Below are positions 35,690-44,935 of a stretch of DNA of 64,000 nucleotides, one piece after another. A model generated the notes under the pieces. The model was not told the origin of the DNA. It did not search any database and saw nothing but the letters and a program-made list of their open reading frames with translations. Origin of the DNA: Algibacter lectus (GTDB lineage Bacteria; Bacteroidota; Bacteroidia; Flavobacteriales; Flavobacteriaceae). The stretch is taken from positions 1 to 64,000 of the forward strand of contig NZ_FOLN01000009.1 in the NCBI RefSeq assembly GCF_900112395.1, written 5' to 3'. The position numbers and the translations under genes were made by a program. Within the stretch, counting starts at the first letter, position 1. Each line of letters starts with the position of its first letter.

Positions 35690-37930
35690 ATGAAAAATAT
35701 AATATATATCATGTTATGCTTTCCTGTATTTCTGTTTTCTCAAGAGAAATTAACAGGTGCTATTTTGGAAGCTAACGATAATAATACACCAATGGGCTTA
35801 GCAGGTGCTAACGTTTATTGGCTTAATACTTCTATTGGTGCGGTTACCGATATTGACGGTAAATTTAGTTTGCCATACGAAACGAGTTATAAAAAACTGG
35901 TGATAAGTTATGTTGGTTTTAAAACCGATACACTTACTGTTAATTCTTTAAAGCCTATTAAGCATTGGTTAAACCCAACTAGCGATTTAGATGAGGTAAC
36001 ATTAACCTCTAGAAAACAGGCGACATCAAAATCTTATATGCAGGCACAAAACGTGTTTACTGTAAGTAGCGATGAACTTTTAAAGGCAGCTTGCTGTAAT
36101 CTATCTGAAAGTTTTGAAACTAATCCATCTATAGATGTTAATTTTGCCGATGCTGTTTCAGGAACTAGACAAATAAAAATGCTAGGACTTACAAGTCCAT
36201 ATATTTTAATAGCTACCGAAAATATCCCTTCTATTCGTGGGGCATCTCAGGCTTTCGGGCTTAGTTTTATTCCTGGTACTTGGGTAGAAAGTATTCAAAT
36301 TACCAAAGGCGCAGGTTCTGTAGTTAATGGTTACGAGAGTATTGCTGGGCAAATTAATGCAGAATTGGTTAAGCCTACAACCGATAATAAATTATTTGTA
36401 AATCTATTTGGTAACATTGCTGGACGTTTTGAACTCAATACACATATAAATACAAAAGTGAACGATAAATGGAGTACTGGGCTTTACTTACACGGTAATG
36501 TGCATAACCAAAAGCACGACGTGAATAACGATAACTTTTTGGATATGCCAATTTATAACCAGATTAATGTTATGAACCGCTGGCAGTATACCGATGCCGA
36601 AAATGGTTTTATGAGTTTTATTAATTTGAAAGTTCTAAATGATGAAAAACAAATGGGTGAATTGGATTTTAATCCACAAACCGACAAATTAACAACCAAT
36701 GCTTGGGGTAGTGAAATAAACACGAAACGTTATGAAGTTTCGAGTAAATTGGGATACGTAAATCCTGAAATCCCTTACCAAAGTATTGGTGTACAAACGG
36801 CTTTTAGTCATCACGTTCAGGAATCTTATTTTGGGTTAAATCAATATGATATTACACATAATAGCTTATATGCTAATGCCATCTATAATACTATAATTAG
36901 TGATTCTCGACATAAAGTGAAAACAGGTGTGAGTTACACTTACGATGATTATGATGAGATGGTAAACTTAACAGACTACGGGCGCGCAGAGCATTCTGTT
37001 GGTGCTTTTTTTGAATATAATTTCGATAATTTAGATAAGCTTAATGTTACTGCTGGCTTACGGGTAGATCACCATAACTTATTAGGCAATTTTGTAACGC
37101 CACGAGTGCATGCGCGTTATACTCCATGGGAGAAATCTGCTATTCGAGCCTCTTTTGGTCGTGGAAAACGAAGTGCTAATATTTTTACTGAAAATCAGCA
37201 AATGTTTGCGACGTCTAGAAGTATAAATATTTTAAATTCCGGAGGAAATATTTATGGTTTAGATCCAGAAATTGCATGGAATTACGGACTATCATACCTT
37301 CAAGGCTTTAACTTGTTTGGTCGAAAAGCCGATGTAACTTTAGATTATTATAAAACCGATTTCAAAAACCAAGTGGTCGTAGATTATGAAAATTCTCGAG
37401 AAATTAATTTTTATAATTTAGAAGGAAAAAGTTTTGCTAATAGCTTTCAAGCGGAGTTAAATTATAATGCGTTTGAACATTTTGATTTACGTTTGGCTTA
37501 TAAGTATTATGATGTGAAGACCGATTATAAATCTGGAGAATTAGAGAAAGCTTTAGTTCCTAAAAATAGATTTTTTGCAAATGCATCATACGAAACAGCT
37601 AAACAAGGTGTGAATAATTCACATTGGAGATTCGATACTACGTTTAATTGGGTAAGTGAACAACGTTTTTCTTCTACAGTAGCAAATCCTTTACAATATC
37701 AATTACCAGAATACTCACCAACGGTAGGAACTTTAAATGCGCAAATTACACATGTGTTTTCTCCTAAATTTGAAGTATATTTAGGTGGGGAAAATATAAC
37801 GAATGTTAGGCAAAGCAATCCTATTTTGGGCGCAGATGATCCATTTGGATCTAATTTTGATTCTACGTTTGTTTATGGTCCAATTTTTGGTTCTAATTAT
37901 TATATGGGATTACGATTTAAAATTATTTAA
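35690..37930 (+). CDS. TonB-dependent outer-membrane receptor, metal-linked
   Basis: The 746-residue protein has a signal peptide (VFLFSQ), a carboxypeptidase-regulatory-like domain (about 20-105), a plug domain (about 115-225; AACCNLSESFETNPS, KGAGSVVNGYESIAGQIN) and a beta barrel ending GLRFKII. The CC in the plug is unusual and could bind metal. Neighbours with HMA domains and the HYC_CC_PP protein suggest that it imports copper or a copper chelate; the substrate is inferred. A small HMA protein follows 25 bases later. Confidence 0.9.
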   Translation: MKNIIYIMLCFPVFLFSQEKLTGAILEANDNNTPMGLAGANVYWLNTSIGAVTDIDGKFSLPYETSYKKLVISYVGFKTDTLTVNSLKPIKHWLNPTSDLDEVTLTSRKQATSKSYMQAQNVFTVSSDELLKAACCNLSESFETNPSIDVNFADAVSGTRQIKMLGLTSPYILIATENIPSIRGASQAFGLSFIPGTWVESIQITKGAGSVVNGYESIAGQINAELVKPTTDNKLFVNLFGNIAGRFELNTHINTKVNDKWSTGLYLHGNVHNQKHDVNNDNFLDMPIYNQINVMNRWQYTDAENGFMSFINLKVLNDEKQMGELDFNPQTDKLTTNAWGSEINTKRYEVSSKLGYVNPEIPYQSIGVQTAFSHHVQESYFGLNQYDITHNSLYANAIYNTIISDSRHKVKTGVSYTYDDYDEMVNLTDYGRAEHSVGAFFEYNFDNLDKLNVTAGLRVDHHNLLGNFVTPRVHARYTPWEKSAIRASFGRGKRSANIFTENQQMFATSRSINILNSGGNIYGLDPEIAWNYGLSYLQGFNLFGRKADVTLDYYKTDFKNQVVVDYENSREINFYNLEGKSFANSFQAELNYNAFEHFDLRLAYKYYDVKTDYKSGELEKALVPKNRFFANASYETAKQGVNNSHWRFDTTFNWVSEQRFSSTVANPLQYQLPEYSPTVGTLNAQITHVFSPKFEVYLGGENITNVRQSNPILGADDPFGSNFDSTFVYGPIFGSNYYMGLRFKII

Positions 37931-37955
37931 TGCTAACAACTTAAAAAAATATATT

Positions 37956-38336
37956 ATGAAAAAACTATTAATTATTACCTTGTTACTTGCGGTAACAACA
38001 TCATTTTCACAGAGTAAAAACGAAAGAGCATCTATAGAAGTAGATGGGGTTTGCATGATGTGTAAAGCTAGAATAGAAAAGGCGGCTATTAGAACAAAGG
38101 GTGTTAAATCAGCGGTATGGAGTGTGAAAACACATGAATTGAAATTAATTTATGATGGAAGAAAAACAAATCTAGATTCTATTAAATCTAGTGTTTTAAA
38201 TGTTGGGCACGACACTATGGATCTAAAAGCAACAGAGGAAGCTTATAATACAGTACATCCATGTTGCCGATACAGAGATAATGAGGTTATAGATGATCAT
38301 AAAGACGAAAAAGAAGAGAATGAACATGCTCATTAA
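37956..38336 (+). CDS. Exported HMA-domain metallochaperone
   Basis: From ATG 37956 (126 residues) there is a signal peptide (AVTTSFSQ), a heavy-metal-associated domain with DGVCMMCKARIEKA, a second CC pair (HPCCRY) and a His/Asp/Glu-rich tail (DDHKDEKEENEHAH). It should bind Cu or Zn ions in the periplasm and hand them to or from the receptor encoded just upstream. The open frame extends further upstream into the receptor gene, but that extension lacks a start with a signal peptide. A terminator follows, closing the cluster. Confidence 0.86.
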   Translation: MKKLLIITLLLAVTTSFSQSKNERASIEVDGVCMMCKARIEKAAIRTKGVKSAVWSVKTHELKLIYDGRKTNLDSIKSSVLNVGHDTMDLKATEEAYNTVHPCCRYRDNEVIDDHKDEKEENEHAH

Positions 38337-38361
38337 ATATTTAAATTTATAACAATTGTTT

Positions 38362-38394
38362 AAAGTTCACCTTAAATTTAGGGTGGACTTTTTT
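38362..38394 (+). terminator. Terminator of the metal cluster
   Basis: AAAGTTCACC pairs with GGGTGGACTTT, followed by T-run, 26 bases after the HMA gene. Confidence 0.82.
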
Positions 38395-38452
38395 AGATTT
38401 TATAGTTGAGTGAAATTTAAGCGGATATTACTAACAAGTAAATCTTATTACG

Positions 38453-38794
38453 ATGCCTTATAGAATTTATGTTATCGAATTATCAAAACGTGTCTATACA
38501 GAAAACACGAAATTTAGAGCGGCTAATCCGCAATTTAACGGCGTGCTGCAATGTGTGTATGTGGGCATGACAAGTAAAACTCCAAAAGAGCGATTTATAC
38601 AACATAAAACGGGTTACAGAAATAAGAAGGGGCATAAGTTATCTGCTAATATTGTAGAGAAGTACGGAGCTTATTTACGTCCTAGTTTATACAATCATAT
38701 CGATCCGATAGTGAGTAGGGCAGATGCCTTAAAAATGGAACGTATTTTATCTTTAGAATTACGACGCCAAGGTTATGCCGTTTGGTTTAATTAG
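38453..38794 (+). CDS. GIY-YIG-like small nuclease-fold protein
   Basis: The 113-residue protein begins YRIYVIEL, and has VYVGMTSKTPKERFIQHK and a Glu in ALKMERILSLELRRQG, matching the GIY-YIG fold's Y, YVG, R, H and E positions. GIY-YIG proteins cut DNA in repair or mobility, but small relatives often have unknown roles. It stands alone between two terminators. The catalytic set looks complete, but specificity cannot be stated. Confidence 0.72.
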   Translation: MPYRIYVIELSKRVYTENTKFRAANPQFNGVLQCVYVGMTSKTPKERFIQHKTGYRNKKGHKLSANIVEKYGAYLRPSLYNHIDPIVSRADALKMERILSLELRRQGYAVWFN

Positions 38795-38830
38795 AAAGTA
38801 GTTTTAGAGAATAGCTTATAGTTTAAAGCA

Positions 38831-38865
38831 AAAAAACCTGTGAATTAAATTTCACAGGTCTTTTT
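38831..38865. terminator. Bidirectional terminator between GIY-YIG gene and ompH
   Basis: ACCTGTGAA pairs with TTCACAGGT, with A6 before and T5 after, 20 bases from the ompH stop on the minus side. Confidence 0.85.
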
Positions 38866-38885
38866 AGTACGATTTTAAAAAGAAA

Positions 38886-39392
38886 TTAGATACCTAAATC
38901 TTTCTTTACATCGTTTAATAAATCTTTACCATCAGCAAGAATAGTTACACCAACTCCTGAATCTAAAACGTAATCAAAACCTTGAGCTCTTGATACTTTT
39001 AAGATAGCTGCTTTAGCTTTTTCTGTAATAGGTTGTAACAATGCAATTTCTTTTGCTTGCAAATCTTTTTGTGCATCTGCTTGAAATTGTTGTAAACGTT
39101 GTTGTTTTTCTTGTAATTCTAAAATACGCTTTTGGTTCTCTTCATCAGTTTTATTCTTAGCTTCAGCTTCGTATTGTTTTTGAAGATTTTGAAATTCTGT
39201 AACAGAACCTTGCATATCCGTTTGGTATGTTTTGCTTAAAGATTCTAATTCTGCTTGTGCCGTTTTCATCTCTGGCATAGCTTTAATTAATTCTTGTGTA
39301 TTTATATGGGCAACTTTAGTTTGAGCTTGAGTGAAACTAATTGTTCCAATACATAATGCAGTTGCTAATAAAAGTGTTTTAAAGTGTTTCAT
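38886..39392 (-). CDS. OmpH/Skp family periplasmic chaperone
   Basis: The 168-residue protein has a signal peptide (ISFTQAQT), then a long helical tentacle region with Q/E/K (about 45-125) and the base strands FDYVLDSGVGVTILADG. Skp-like proteins hold unfolded outer-membrane proteins for BamA. It is the last gene of the run DUF6089-uppS-bamA-ompH-ompH, so its partner BamA is made from the same strand. Length is typical. Confidence 0.92.
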   Translation of the reverse strand: MKHFKTLLLATALCIGTISFTQAQTKVAHINTQELIKAMPEMKTAQAELESLSKTYQTDMQGSVTEFQNLQKQYEAEAKNKTDEENQKRILELQEKQQRLQQFQADAQKDLQAKEIALLQPITEKAKAAILKVSRAQGFDYVLDSGVGVTILADGKDLLNDVKKDLGI

Positions 39393-39423
39393 TTTGTAAA
39401 TAGTATTTGTGTGTTATAAATTA

Positions 39424-40404
39424 TTAATTTTTGTTTAAGCTGTCTTTTGCTTTTTGGCGATCTTCTAATATTTTTTGTCTTTTCGCCTCCAATGCTTTTT
39501 TGCGTTCTTCGCGTTCTTTTAATTTTTTTAATCTGTTTTCTTCAATAAGTTCAGCTCTTGTTTTGGTTTCGCCTTCTGTTTTAGTAGCTGTACTTTTTGA
39601 AGCCGTTTCAGCTCCCGATCGTTCTTGTTTTGCTTTTTCACGATCGTCTAATATTTTTTGTCTTTTATCTGCGGCAGCTTTTACTTTAGCTTCTCGAGCA
39701 GCTAACTTCTTTTGCCTTGCAGTTTCAATCGCACTTTCTCTTTCAGCCTTTTTTTCTTCTAATATTTTTTGTCTGGCTTCTAGCTCTAAGTTTACCTCAG
39801 GAACAATATCTTCTTTTTCGGCAGCTTTACGTTCCGCTTTAGATTGTACTTGTGTACGTTTTGATGTTCTAGTAATGCTTCTTAAAACTTGGTCGCTAAT
39901 ATCTAAAGAATTTGCGACATACAACATACCTCCATTAGCTTTATCTAATACTAATTGATATTTTCTTGCAGCAACAATAGTTTGAACAGCTGCAAATATT
40001 TGATCTTGAACAGGCTGCATTAATTGTCTTTTCTGTATAAACAAATCGCCATTAGGTCCAAATCGTTTTTGTTGGTAGTCTAATATTTCATTTTCTTCAA
40101 ACGTAATATCTTCTTCGCGTTCTTTAATTAATTCTGCTGTTAGAAGCGCCTTCTCGTTACTTAAGTCTTTTCTTTTTTGTTCAACAGTTAATAATTTCGC
40201 TTGAATTTCGTTTTTCCACTTATCAGCCTTTTCATTTAATTGGGCTGTAGCTTCTTGATATTCTGGTACGTTTTCTAAAATATATTCACTATCAATGTAG
40301 GCTAGGCTTACACCACGTTGCGCATGGACCGATAGGGTTAACATAAAAACTAGGGTCAATAAAAAAAGAACGTTGTTTTTCATCTGCTTAAATATTTTTA
40401 TCAT
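39424..40404 (-). CDS. Extended OmpH/Skp family protein with charged coiled-coil tail
   Basis: The 326-residue protein has a signal peptide (LSVHAQ), a Skp core (about 30-185; VSLAYIDSEYILENVPEYQ, YQLVLDKANGGMLYV), then about 130 residues of repeated K/R/E/A helices with heptads such as ARQKILEEKKAERES and DRQKAKDSLNK. The tail is absent in the 168-residue neighbour, which lies 31 bases downstream. It may reach farther from the membrane or bind RNA or peptidoglycan; that is not known. An ATG seven codons downstream (40381-40383) is an alternative start. Antisense open frames here are artefacts of the repeat. Confidence 0.86.
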   Translation of the reverse strand: MIKIFKQMKNNVLFLLTLVFMLTLSVHAQRGVSLAYIDSEYILENVPEYQEATAQLNEKADKWKNEIQAKLLTVEQKRKDLSNEKALLTAELIKEREEDITFEENEILDYQQKRFGPNGDLFIQKRQLMQPVQDQIFAAVQTIVAARKYQLVLDKANGGMLYVANSLDISDQVLRSITRTSKRTQVQSKAERKAAEKEDIVPEVNLELEARQKILEEKKAERESAIETARQKKLAAREAKVKAAADKRQKILDDREKAKQERSGAETASKSTATKTEGETKTRAELIEENRLKKLKEREERKKALEAKRQKILEDRQKAKDSLNKN

Positions 40405-40659
40405 TTATGTTTTATAAATTCTAAAAACGACAGACGATTAATTTTGTTGCTGTCAGTTCTATGAATTGTTTTTTATCTGATTGAATTCCTTAATTTTTAA
40501 TGGTTCCTGTTGGAACTTGCAAAATAAACATTTTCGTTGTTATGGAAAATTTTTAATTGCTCATTTCAAAATTAACGAAATTTAATCTTAAAAATTTCAA
40601 TTCATATTCAAATCATCATGGTGTTAATAGAAAATATCGTGCCAAAAATAATTTACAGG

Positions 40660-43230
40660 TTAAAATTGTTGACCAATAATGAAGTGTGTTTCCCATCCGT
40701 TTTTAACACCGCTGTTATCAATTGAATCAAATCCATGACCAAAATCGATACCTAATAAACCAAATGCTGGCATAAAAATACGGATACCTAATCCTGCAGA
40801 ACGTTTTAAATCGAAAGGGTTGTAATCTCTAAAGTTATCAAATGATGCTCCACCTTCTACAAAACCTAAAGCATAAATTTTAGCAGATGCCGCTAGGGTA
40901 ATTGGGTAGCGTAATTCTAAAGAGAATTTATTGTAAATAGAACCACCATCTTCACTAGAAAGGGATTGGTTAGGGTAACCACGTAGTTGTACAACCTCAC
41001 GGCCATCTAAACTATAATTAGCTAAACCATCACCACCTACAAAGTATCTTTCGAAAGGAATTACACCACGATCTTGGTTGTAGGCTCCTAAGAATCCGAA
41101 TTCAACATTAGGTCTTAATACTAAATCTTTAGCAACTTGTGTATACCAAGTTCCTTTAAAGTTTACTTTATAAAATTCTAACCAGTTATAGCGTTCTTGA
41201 TCTATTTCTCCAGCTCTTTCAAAATCATCTGTATCGGTAAGATCTAAATCGTCATATTCTTCTTTTAACTCCGAGTAATCTGTTCCGTTAAATAAAGAGT
41301 AAGGTAAGGAGGCTTTTGCTGTTACAGAGAAGCTAGAACCTTCTATAGGGTAAACAGGATCTACACTTGTATTATTTCTACTTAAACCAATGGAATAAGA
41401 TAGGTTATTTGAAAAACCATCTCCAAAGGTAAATAAACCAGTGTTGTAATTATTTAAATCGTAACGTTGGTAAGATACAGATTGAGATAATACGAAGAAA
41501 TCATCTGGCACAGTTAAACGTTTAGCTAAACCAAAAGTGATACCTGTAATATTGAAACTTCTACTTTTATCTGCTTCGTAGTTTGTGTAATCGTATAAAA
41601 ATTGTTTAGTATGCGATAAAGATGTCGAGAATTGTACCGGACGTTTTCCGCCTAACCATGGCTCAGAGAATGAGAAACTATATGTTTGGTAAAATTGACT
41701 GGCTTGTAAACGCAATGCTAGTTTTTGACCATCACCCATTGGTATTGGTTTGTAGGCATCTTTCTTGAAAATATCTTTAATAGAAAAGTTATTGAATGAT
41801 AAACCTAAAGTACCAATAAAGCCACCACCACCGTAACCACCTTGTAATTCAATTTGGCTAGATCCAGTTTCTTTAACCACGTATTCCATATCGATAGTAC
41901 CTTCGTTTGGATTAGGATTGTTAAAGTTTGGAGTAATTTCTTGAGCATCAAAGAAACCTAGTTGTCCAAGTTCTCTAACAGTACGTACTACATTGGCTTT
42001 ACTATATAGTTGGCCTGGACGTGTACGAATTTCACGATATACAACGTGATCGTTTGTTTTATCATTTCCAACTACAGATACACTATTAAAATAAGCTGGT
42101 TTACCTTCTGTTATTCTAATTTCCATGTCGATAACATTGTTATCGGCACTAACTTCTACGGCATTAATATTTGAGAATAAATACCCGTTGTTTTGGTATA
42201 AGTTGGTAATATCGTTAGCATCTGGTTTTGTATCATCTGCAATACGCTTTGCTAATGTAACACCATCGTAAGTATCGCCTTTATCAATACGTAATAAGCG
42301 GCTTAGTTGTTGGTTGGTATAAACAGTGTTCCCGATAAAAGTAATATCTCCAAAAGTGTATTTTTCACCCTCTTCTAAATCAATTTTAAGAGAAATCGTT
42401 TTGTCATTATTTACAATAATACTATCTGATAATACACGAGCATCTCTATAACCGTTTTCTTTATAAGTATCAATTAAGCTTACTAAATCTTCTTTGTAAT
42501 CGGCTTCAATAAATTTAGAGCGCTTAAGTAAACGAATTGGGTTTTTCTTTTTAGTGTTCTTCATACTCTTTCTAAGCTGCTTTTCGCTTAAAACAGAATC
42601 GCCACTAAAGGTAATATCGTCGATTTTAACTTTTTCACCTTTATCGATATTAAGTACCATGTTTACTCTACTTGTTTGAATAGAATCTTTTACATCAATG
42701 GTGTTAATATGTACTTTGGTGTTTAAAAAACCATCCTTTTTGTATTTACTAGTTAGGTAGTTTTTTGTTGTGGTTAAAAGGTTTTCGGTAACTTTTACAC
42801 CTCTCTTAAGTTTGTTATCATCTATAATACCTTCTTTTTTACCATTTTTAACGCCATTAATTTTAAGGTCGTTAAGTTGTGGTAAATCGGATAAGTGGAT
42901 TTCTAGAGTAGCAACATCCCCTTCAATATTGGTTACAAACACTTCAATGTCACTAAAAAGATTGGATTTCCAAAGTTTTTTAATGGCATCTCTAATGTCT
43001 TCACCAGGGATTTTTATTTCTTTTCCTTTGCTTAAACCGGAGTAAGCAACAATAGTTTGCTCACTAAAGCTAGTGTTTCCGGAAACGGTAATTTGTCCTA
43101 AAGTATAAGTTTTACCGTTTTTGTAATCTAAATCTTGAGCCTGAATATTAAAACAACTTACAAAAAGTAAAAATGCTAAATAGCACTTTGAGTATGTTTT
43201 AAAAGCTAGTAAATTAACTAAGTTGTTCAC
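40660..43230 (-). CDS. bamA: Outer membrane protein assembly factor BamA
   Basis: BamA inserts beta-barrel proteins into the outer membrane. The chosen start is GTG at 43228-43230, giving 856 residues with a signal peptide (FVSCFNIQAQD); the open frame runs farther upstream inside uppS but lacks a signal peptide there. Five POTRA domains (about 30-430), the barrel with GGYGGGGFIGTLGLSFNN and QLRGYPNQSL, and a last strand WETHFIIGQQF are seen. The start overlaps the uppS stop by 17 bases, so the two are coupled. The order uppS-bamA-ompH-ompH is the standard one in the phylum. Confidence 0.94.
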   Translation of the reverse strand: MNNLVNLLAFKTYSKCYLAFLLFVSCFNIQAQDLDYKNGKTYTLGQITVSGNTSFSEQTIVAYSGLSKGKEIKIPGEDIRDAIKKLWKSNLFSDIEVFVTNIEGDVATLEIHLSDLPQLNDLKINGVKNGKKEGIIDDNKLKRGVKVTENLLTTTKNYLTSKYKKDGFLNTKVHINTIDVKDSIQTSRVNMVLNIDKGEKVKIDDITFSGDSVLSEKQLRKSMKNTKKKNPIRLLKRSKFIEADYKEDLVSLIDTYKENGYRDARVLSDSIIVNNDKTISLKIDLEEGEKYTFGDITFIGNTVYTNQQLSRLLRIDKGDTYDGVTLAKRIADDTKPDANDITNLYQNNGYLFSNINAVEVSADNNVIDMEIRITEGKPAYFNSVSVVGNDKTNDHVVYREIRTRPGQLYSKANVVRTVRELGQLGFFDAQEITPNFNNPNPNEGTIDMEYVVKETGSSQIELQGGYGGGGFIGTLGLSFNNFSIKDIFKKDAYKPIPMGDGQKLALRLQASQFYQTYSFSFSEPWLGGKRPVQFSTSLSHTKQFLYDYTNYEADKSRSFNITGITFGLAKRLTVPDDFFVLSQSVSYQRYDLNNYNTGLFTFGDGFSNNLSYSIGLSRNNTSVDPVYPIEGSSFSVTAKASLPYSLFNGTDYSELKEEYDDLDLTDTDDFERAGEIDQERYNWLEFYKVNFKGTWYTQVAKDLVLRPNVEFGFLGAYNQDRGVIPFERYFVGGDGLANYSLDGREVVQLRGYPNQSLSSEDGGSIYNKFSLELRYPITLAASAKIYALGFVEGGASFDNFRDYNPFDLKRSAGLGIRIFMPAFGLLGIDFGHGFDSIDNSGVKNGWETHFIIGQQF

Positions 43231-43954
43231 TTGTTTTCCCAAATCGTCGTTCTCTTTTTTGATATTCAATAATAGCTTCATACAAATGTTGCTTTGTAAA
43301 ATCGGGCCAAAGTATACTTGTAAAATATAGTTCTGCATAAGCAATTTGCCAAAGCAAGAAATTACTTATACGCTGCTCCCCACTGGTTCTTATTAGCAAA
43401 TCTACGTCGGGTAAATTTTGCGTGTAAAGATGCTCATTAATAATTGATTCTTCAATATTTTCGGGCGAAATTATATTATTTTTAACTTTAATACTAATCT
43501 CCTTAACAGTATTTATGATTTCTTCGCGAGAACCGTAGCTAAGTGCCAAGGTTAACGTCATGCGCGAGTTGCCCTTGGTTTTGTCTATAACCTCATGCAG
43601 TTCTTTGTATGCTTTTTTAGGTAATGTGCTTAAGTTTCCAATAGCCATTAACCTAATATTGTTGTCTTGTAATGTTTTTATTTCTTTCCTTAGAGCAGAA
43701 ACTAATAGCTTCATTAATGTTTGAACCTCTAGTTTCGGGCGGTTCCAGTTTTCTGTAGAAAAGGCATATAGTGTTAAGTTCTCTACGCCAAGTTCTGCAC
43801 AAGCCTCTACGGTTGTTCTTACAGATTTAGTGCCATTTTCGTGCCCAAAAGCACGAAGCATACCTTGTTGTTTAGCCCAACGTCCGTTGCCATCCATAAT
43901 TATGGCAATGTGTTTAGGTAATTTGTCTAGTTGTATGTTTTCTTTTAAGTCCAT
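43214..43954 (-). CDS. uppS: Undecaprenyl/isoprenyl diphosphate synthase
   Basis: The 246-residue cis-prenyltransferase makes the C55 lipid carrier for peptidoglycan and other wall sugars. It starts with the P-loop-like IAIIMDGNGRWAKQQG, has HENGTKSVRTTVEACAELG, and ends with LLIRTSGEQRISNFLLWQIAYAEL and W-D-F. It begins one base after the DUF6089 stop and its end overlaps bamA, so it is in the middle of an operon. Length and motifs are typical. Confidence 0.96.
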   Translation of the reverse strand: MDLKENIQLDKLPKHIAIIMDGNGRWAKQQGMLRAFGHENGTKSVRTTVEACAELGVENLTLYAFSTENWNRPKLEVQTLMKLLVSALRKEIKTLQDNNIRLMAIGNLSTLPKKAYKELHEVIDKTKGNSRMTLTLALSYGSREEIINTVKEISIKVKNNIISPENIEESIINEHLYTQNLPDVDLLIRTSGEQRISNFLLWQIAYAELYFTSILWPDFTKQHLYEAIIEYQKRERRFGKTSEQLS

Positions 43955-43955
43955 T

Positions 43956-44642
43956 TTAATCGTAACAATAACAGGGTTTAATTCCGAAGGTGTAAGTTAA
44001 TGTAATTCCTGTAAAAGTGTACCAATCGTTATTATTAATATTTCCAAATTGGTATTGTTGGTTTTCACTACTTTCCGGGAAGTTACCATCTATATTGTCG
44101 GTAAAGGTGTAGCGCGCTCCAACTTCAAACCCAAGTATAAAATTGCCTAAAATGTTTGTTTTGTAACCAATAGCCATAGGTATCCCAACGGTCCAATCTT
44201 TTCCGCCTTCAGGGATTTGCAGACCATTTTCAAAATGATTGTTGCTAAATTGTGTAGCCGTAATACCGCTATATAAGTATGGTGTGCCAATTGTTTCGCC
44301 TGAATGAAGATTAAAATCTACAAAAGTAAGCTCCATTCCAACAGCTATTTCTAGTAGGTTAGAGTCTAAAGAATAGTCGCGTTGTATACGGCGTGGGTCT
44401 TTAGAATCGCTGTCTTCTGCTTTTAGGTCGGCGTATATTAAGGATATTCTATACGAGTGTCTAGTGCTTCTATTCCATTTGTATAGTAGTCCAATGGCAG
44501 GACTATTAGGGGCGATAAAGTTAGTTTCGCCAACATCGCCAATTAAATTACTGCCACCTACATATACACCAATTTCGTTTATTTGAGCATGGTTTATTTG
44601 GGTGCTTAATAGGCTTAATGCCAATATGATTAAATATCTCAT
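43956..44642 (-). CDS. DUF6089 family exported protein
   Basis: The 228-residue protein has a signal peptide (LLSTQINHAQ), an early EIGVYVGGSNLIGDVGETNFI typical of DUF6089, and beta strands with an aromatic end (ITLTYTFGI). It resembles small outer-membrane barrels. The family sits just before uppS-bamA in Bacteroidota, suggesting an envelope role. Its promoter is at 44660-44691, so it is the first gene of the uppS-bamA operon in this genome. Confidence 0.85.
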   Translation of the reverse strand: MRYLIILALSLLSTQINHAQINEIGVYVGGSNLIGDVGETNFIAPNSPAIGLLYKWNRSTRHSYRISLIYADLKAEDSDSKDPRRIQRDYSLDSNLLEIAVGMELTFVDFNLHSGETIGTPYLYSGITATQFSNNHFENGLQIPEGGKDWTVGIPMAIGYKTNILGNFILGFEVGARYTFTDNIDGNFPESSENQQYQFGNINNNDWYTFTGITLTYTFGIKPCYCYD

Positions 44643-44659
44643 AGATGTTTAAAAGTTTG

Positions 44660-44691
44660 CAAATATAATAAATAAGAATGGACTGTTGCAA
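44660..44691 (-). promoter_or_regulatory. Promoter of DUF6089-uppS-bamA
   Basis: On the minus strand TTG (44689-44691) and TATATTTG (44660-44667) are 21 bases apart, within the 17-23 range known for Flavobacterium. The leader would be about 14 bases. Confidence 0.6.
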
Positions 44692-44935
44692 TTTGAGGTT
44701 AACAGTATGAGTTTAAAACTGTTTTTATTTGAAATTATTGTTTTACGAATAATTAGAATTATGCTTTGGATATTATGTTTTAGTAGAAGACAAGAGTTTT
44801 ACATCGATGTAATAGGAGGCATTAATTGTTCTGAAAAGATAATAGATTAGTGGGTTTTTGAATTAACTTTAAGATGCTCTAGTTTTTAATAAATGAAAGC
44901 TCATTTTTGTTTTACAATGAATGAAGTAAGGATGG

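Noticed and set aside
37803-37955. Upstream extension of the HMA chaperone inside the TonB receptor gene
   Set aside because: The extension is a shadow of the receptor's last codons; the signal peptide begins at ATG 37956.
39431-39958. Plus-strand 175-codon frame opposite the extended OmpH gene
   Set aside because: It is an artefact of the repeated K/R/E codons on the other strand, giving a low-complexity S/F/L sequence.
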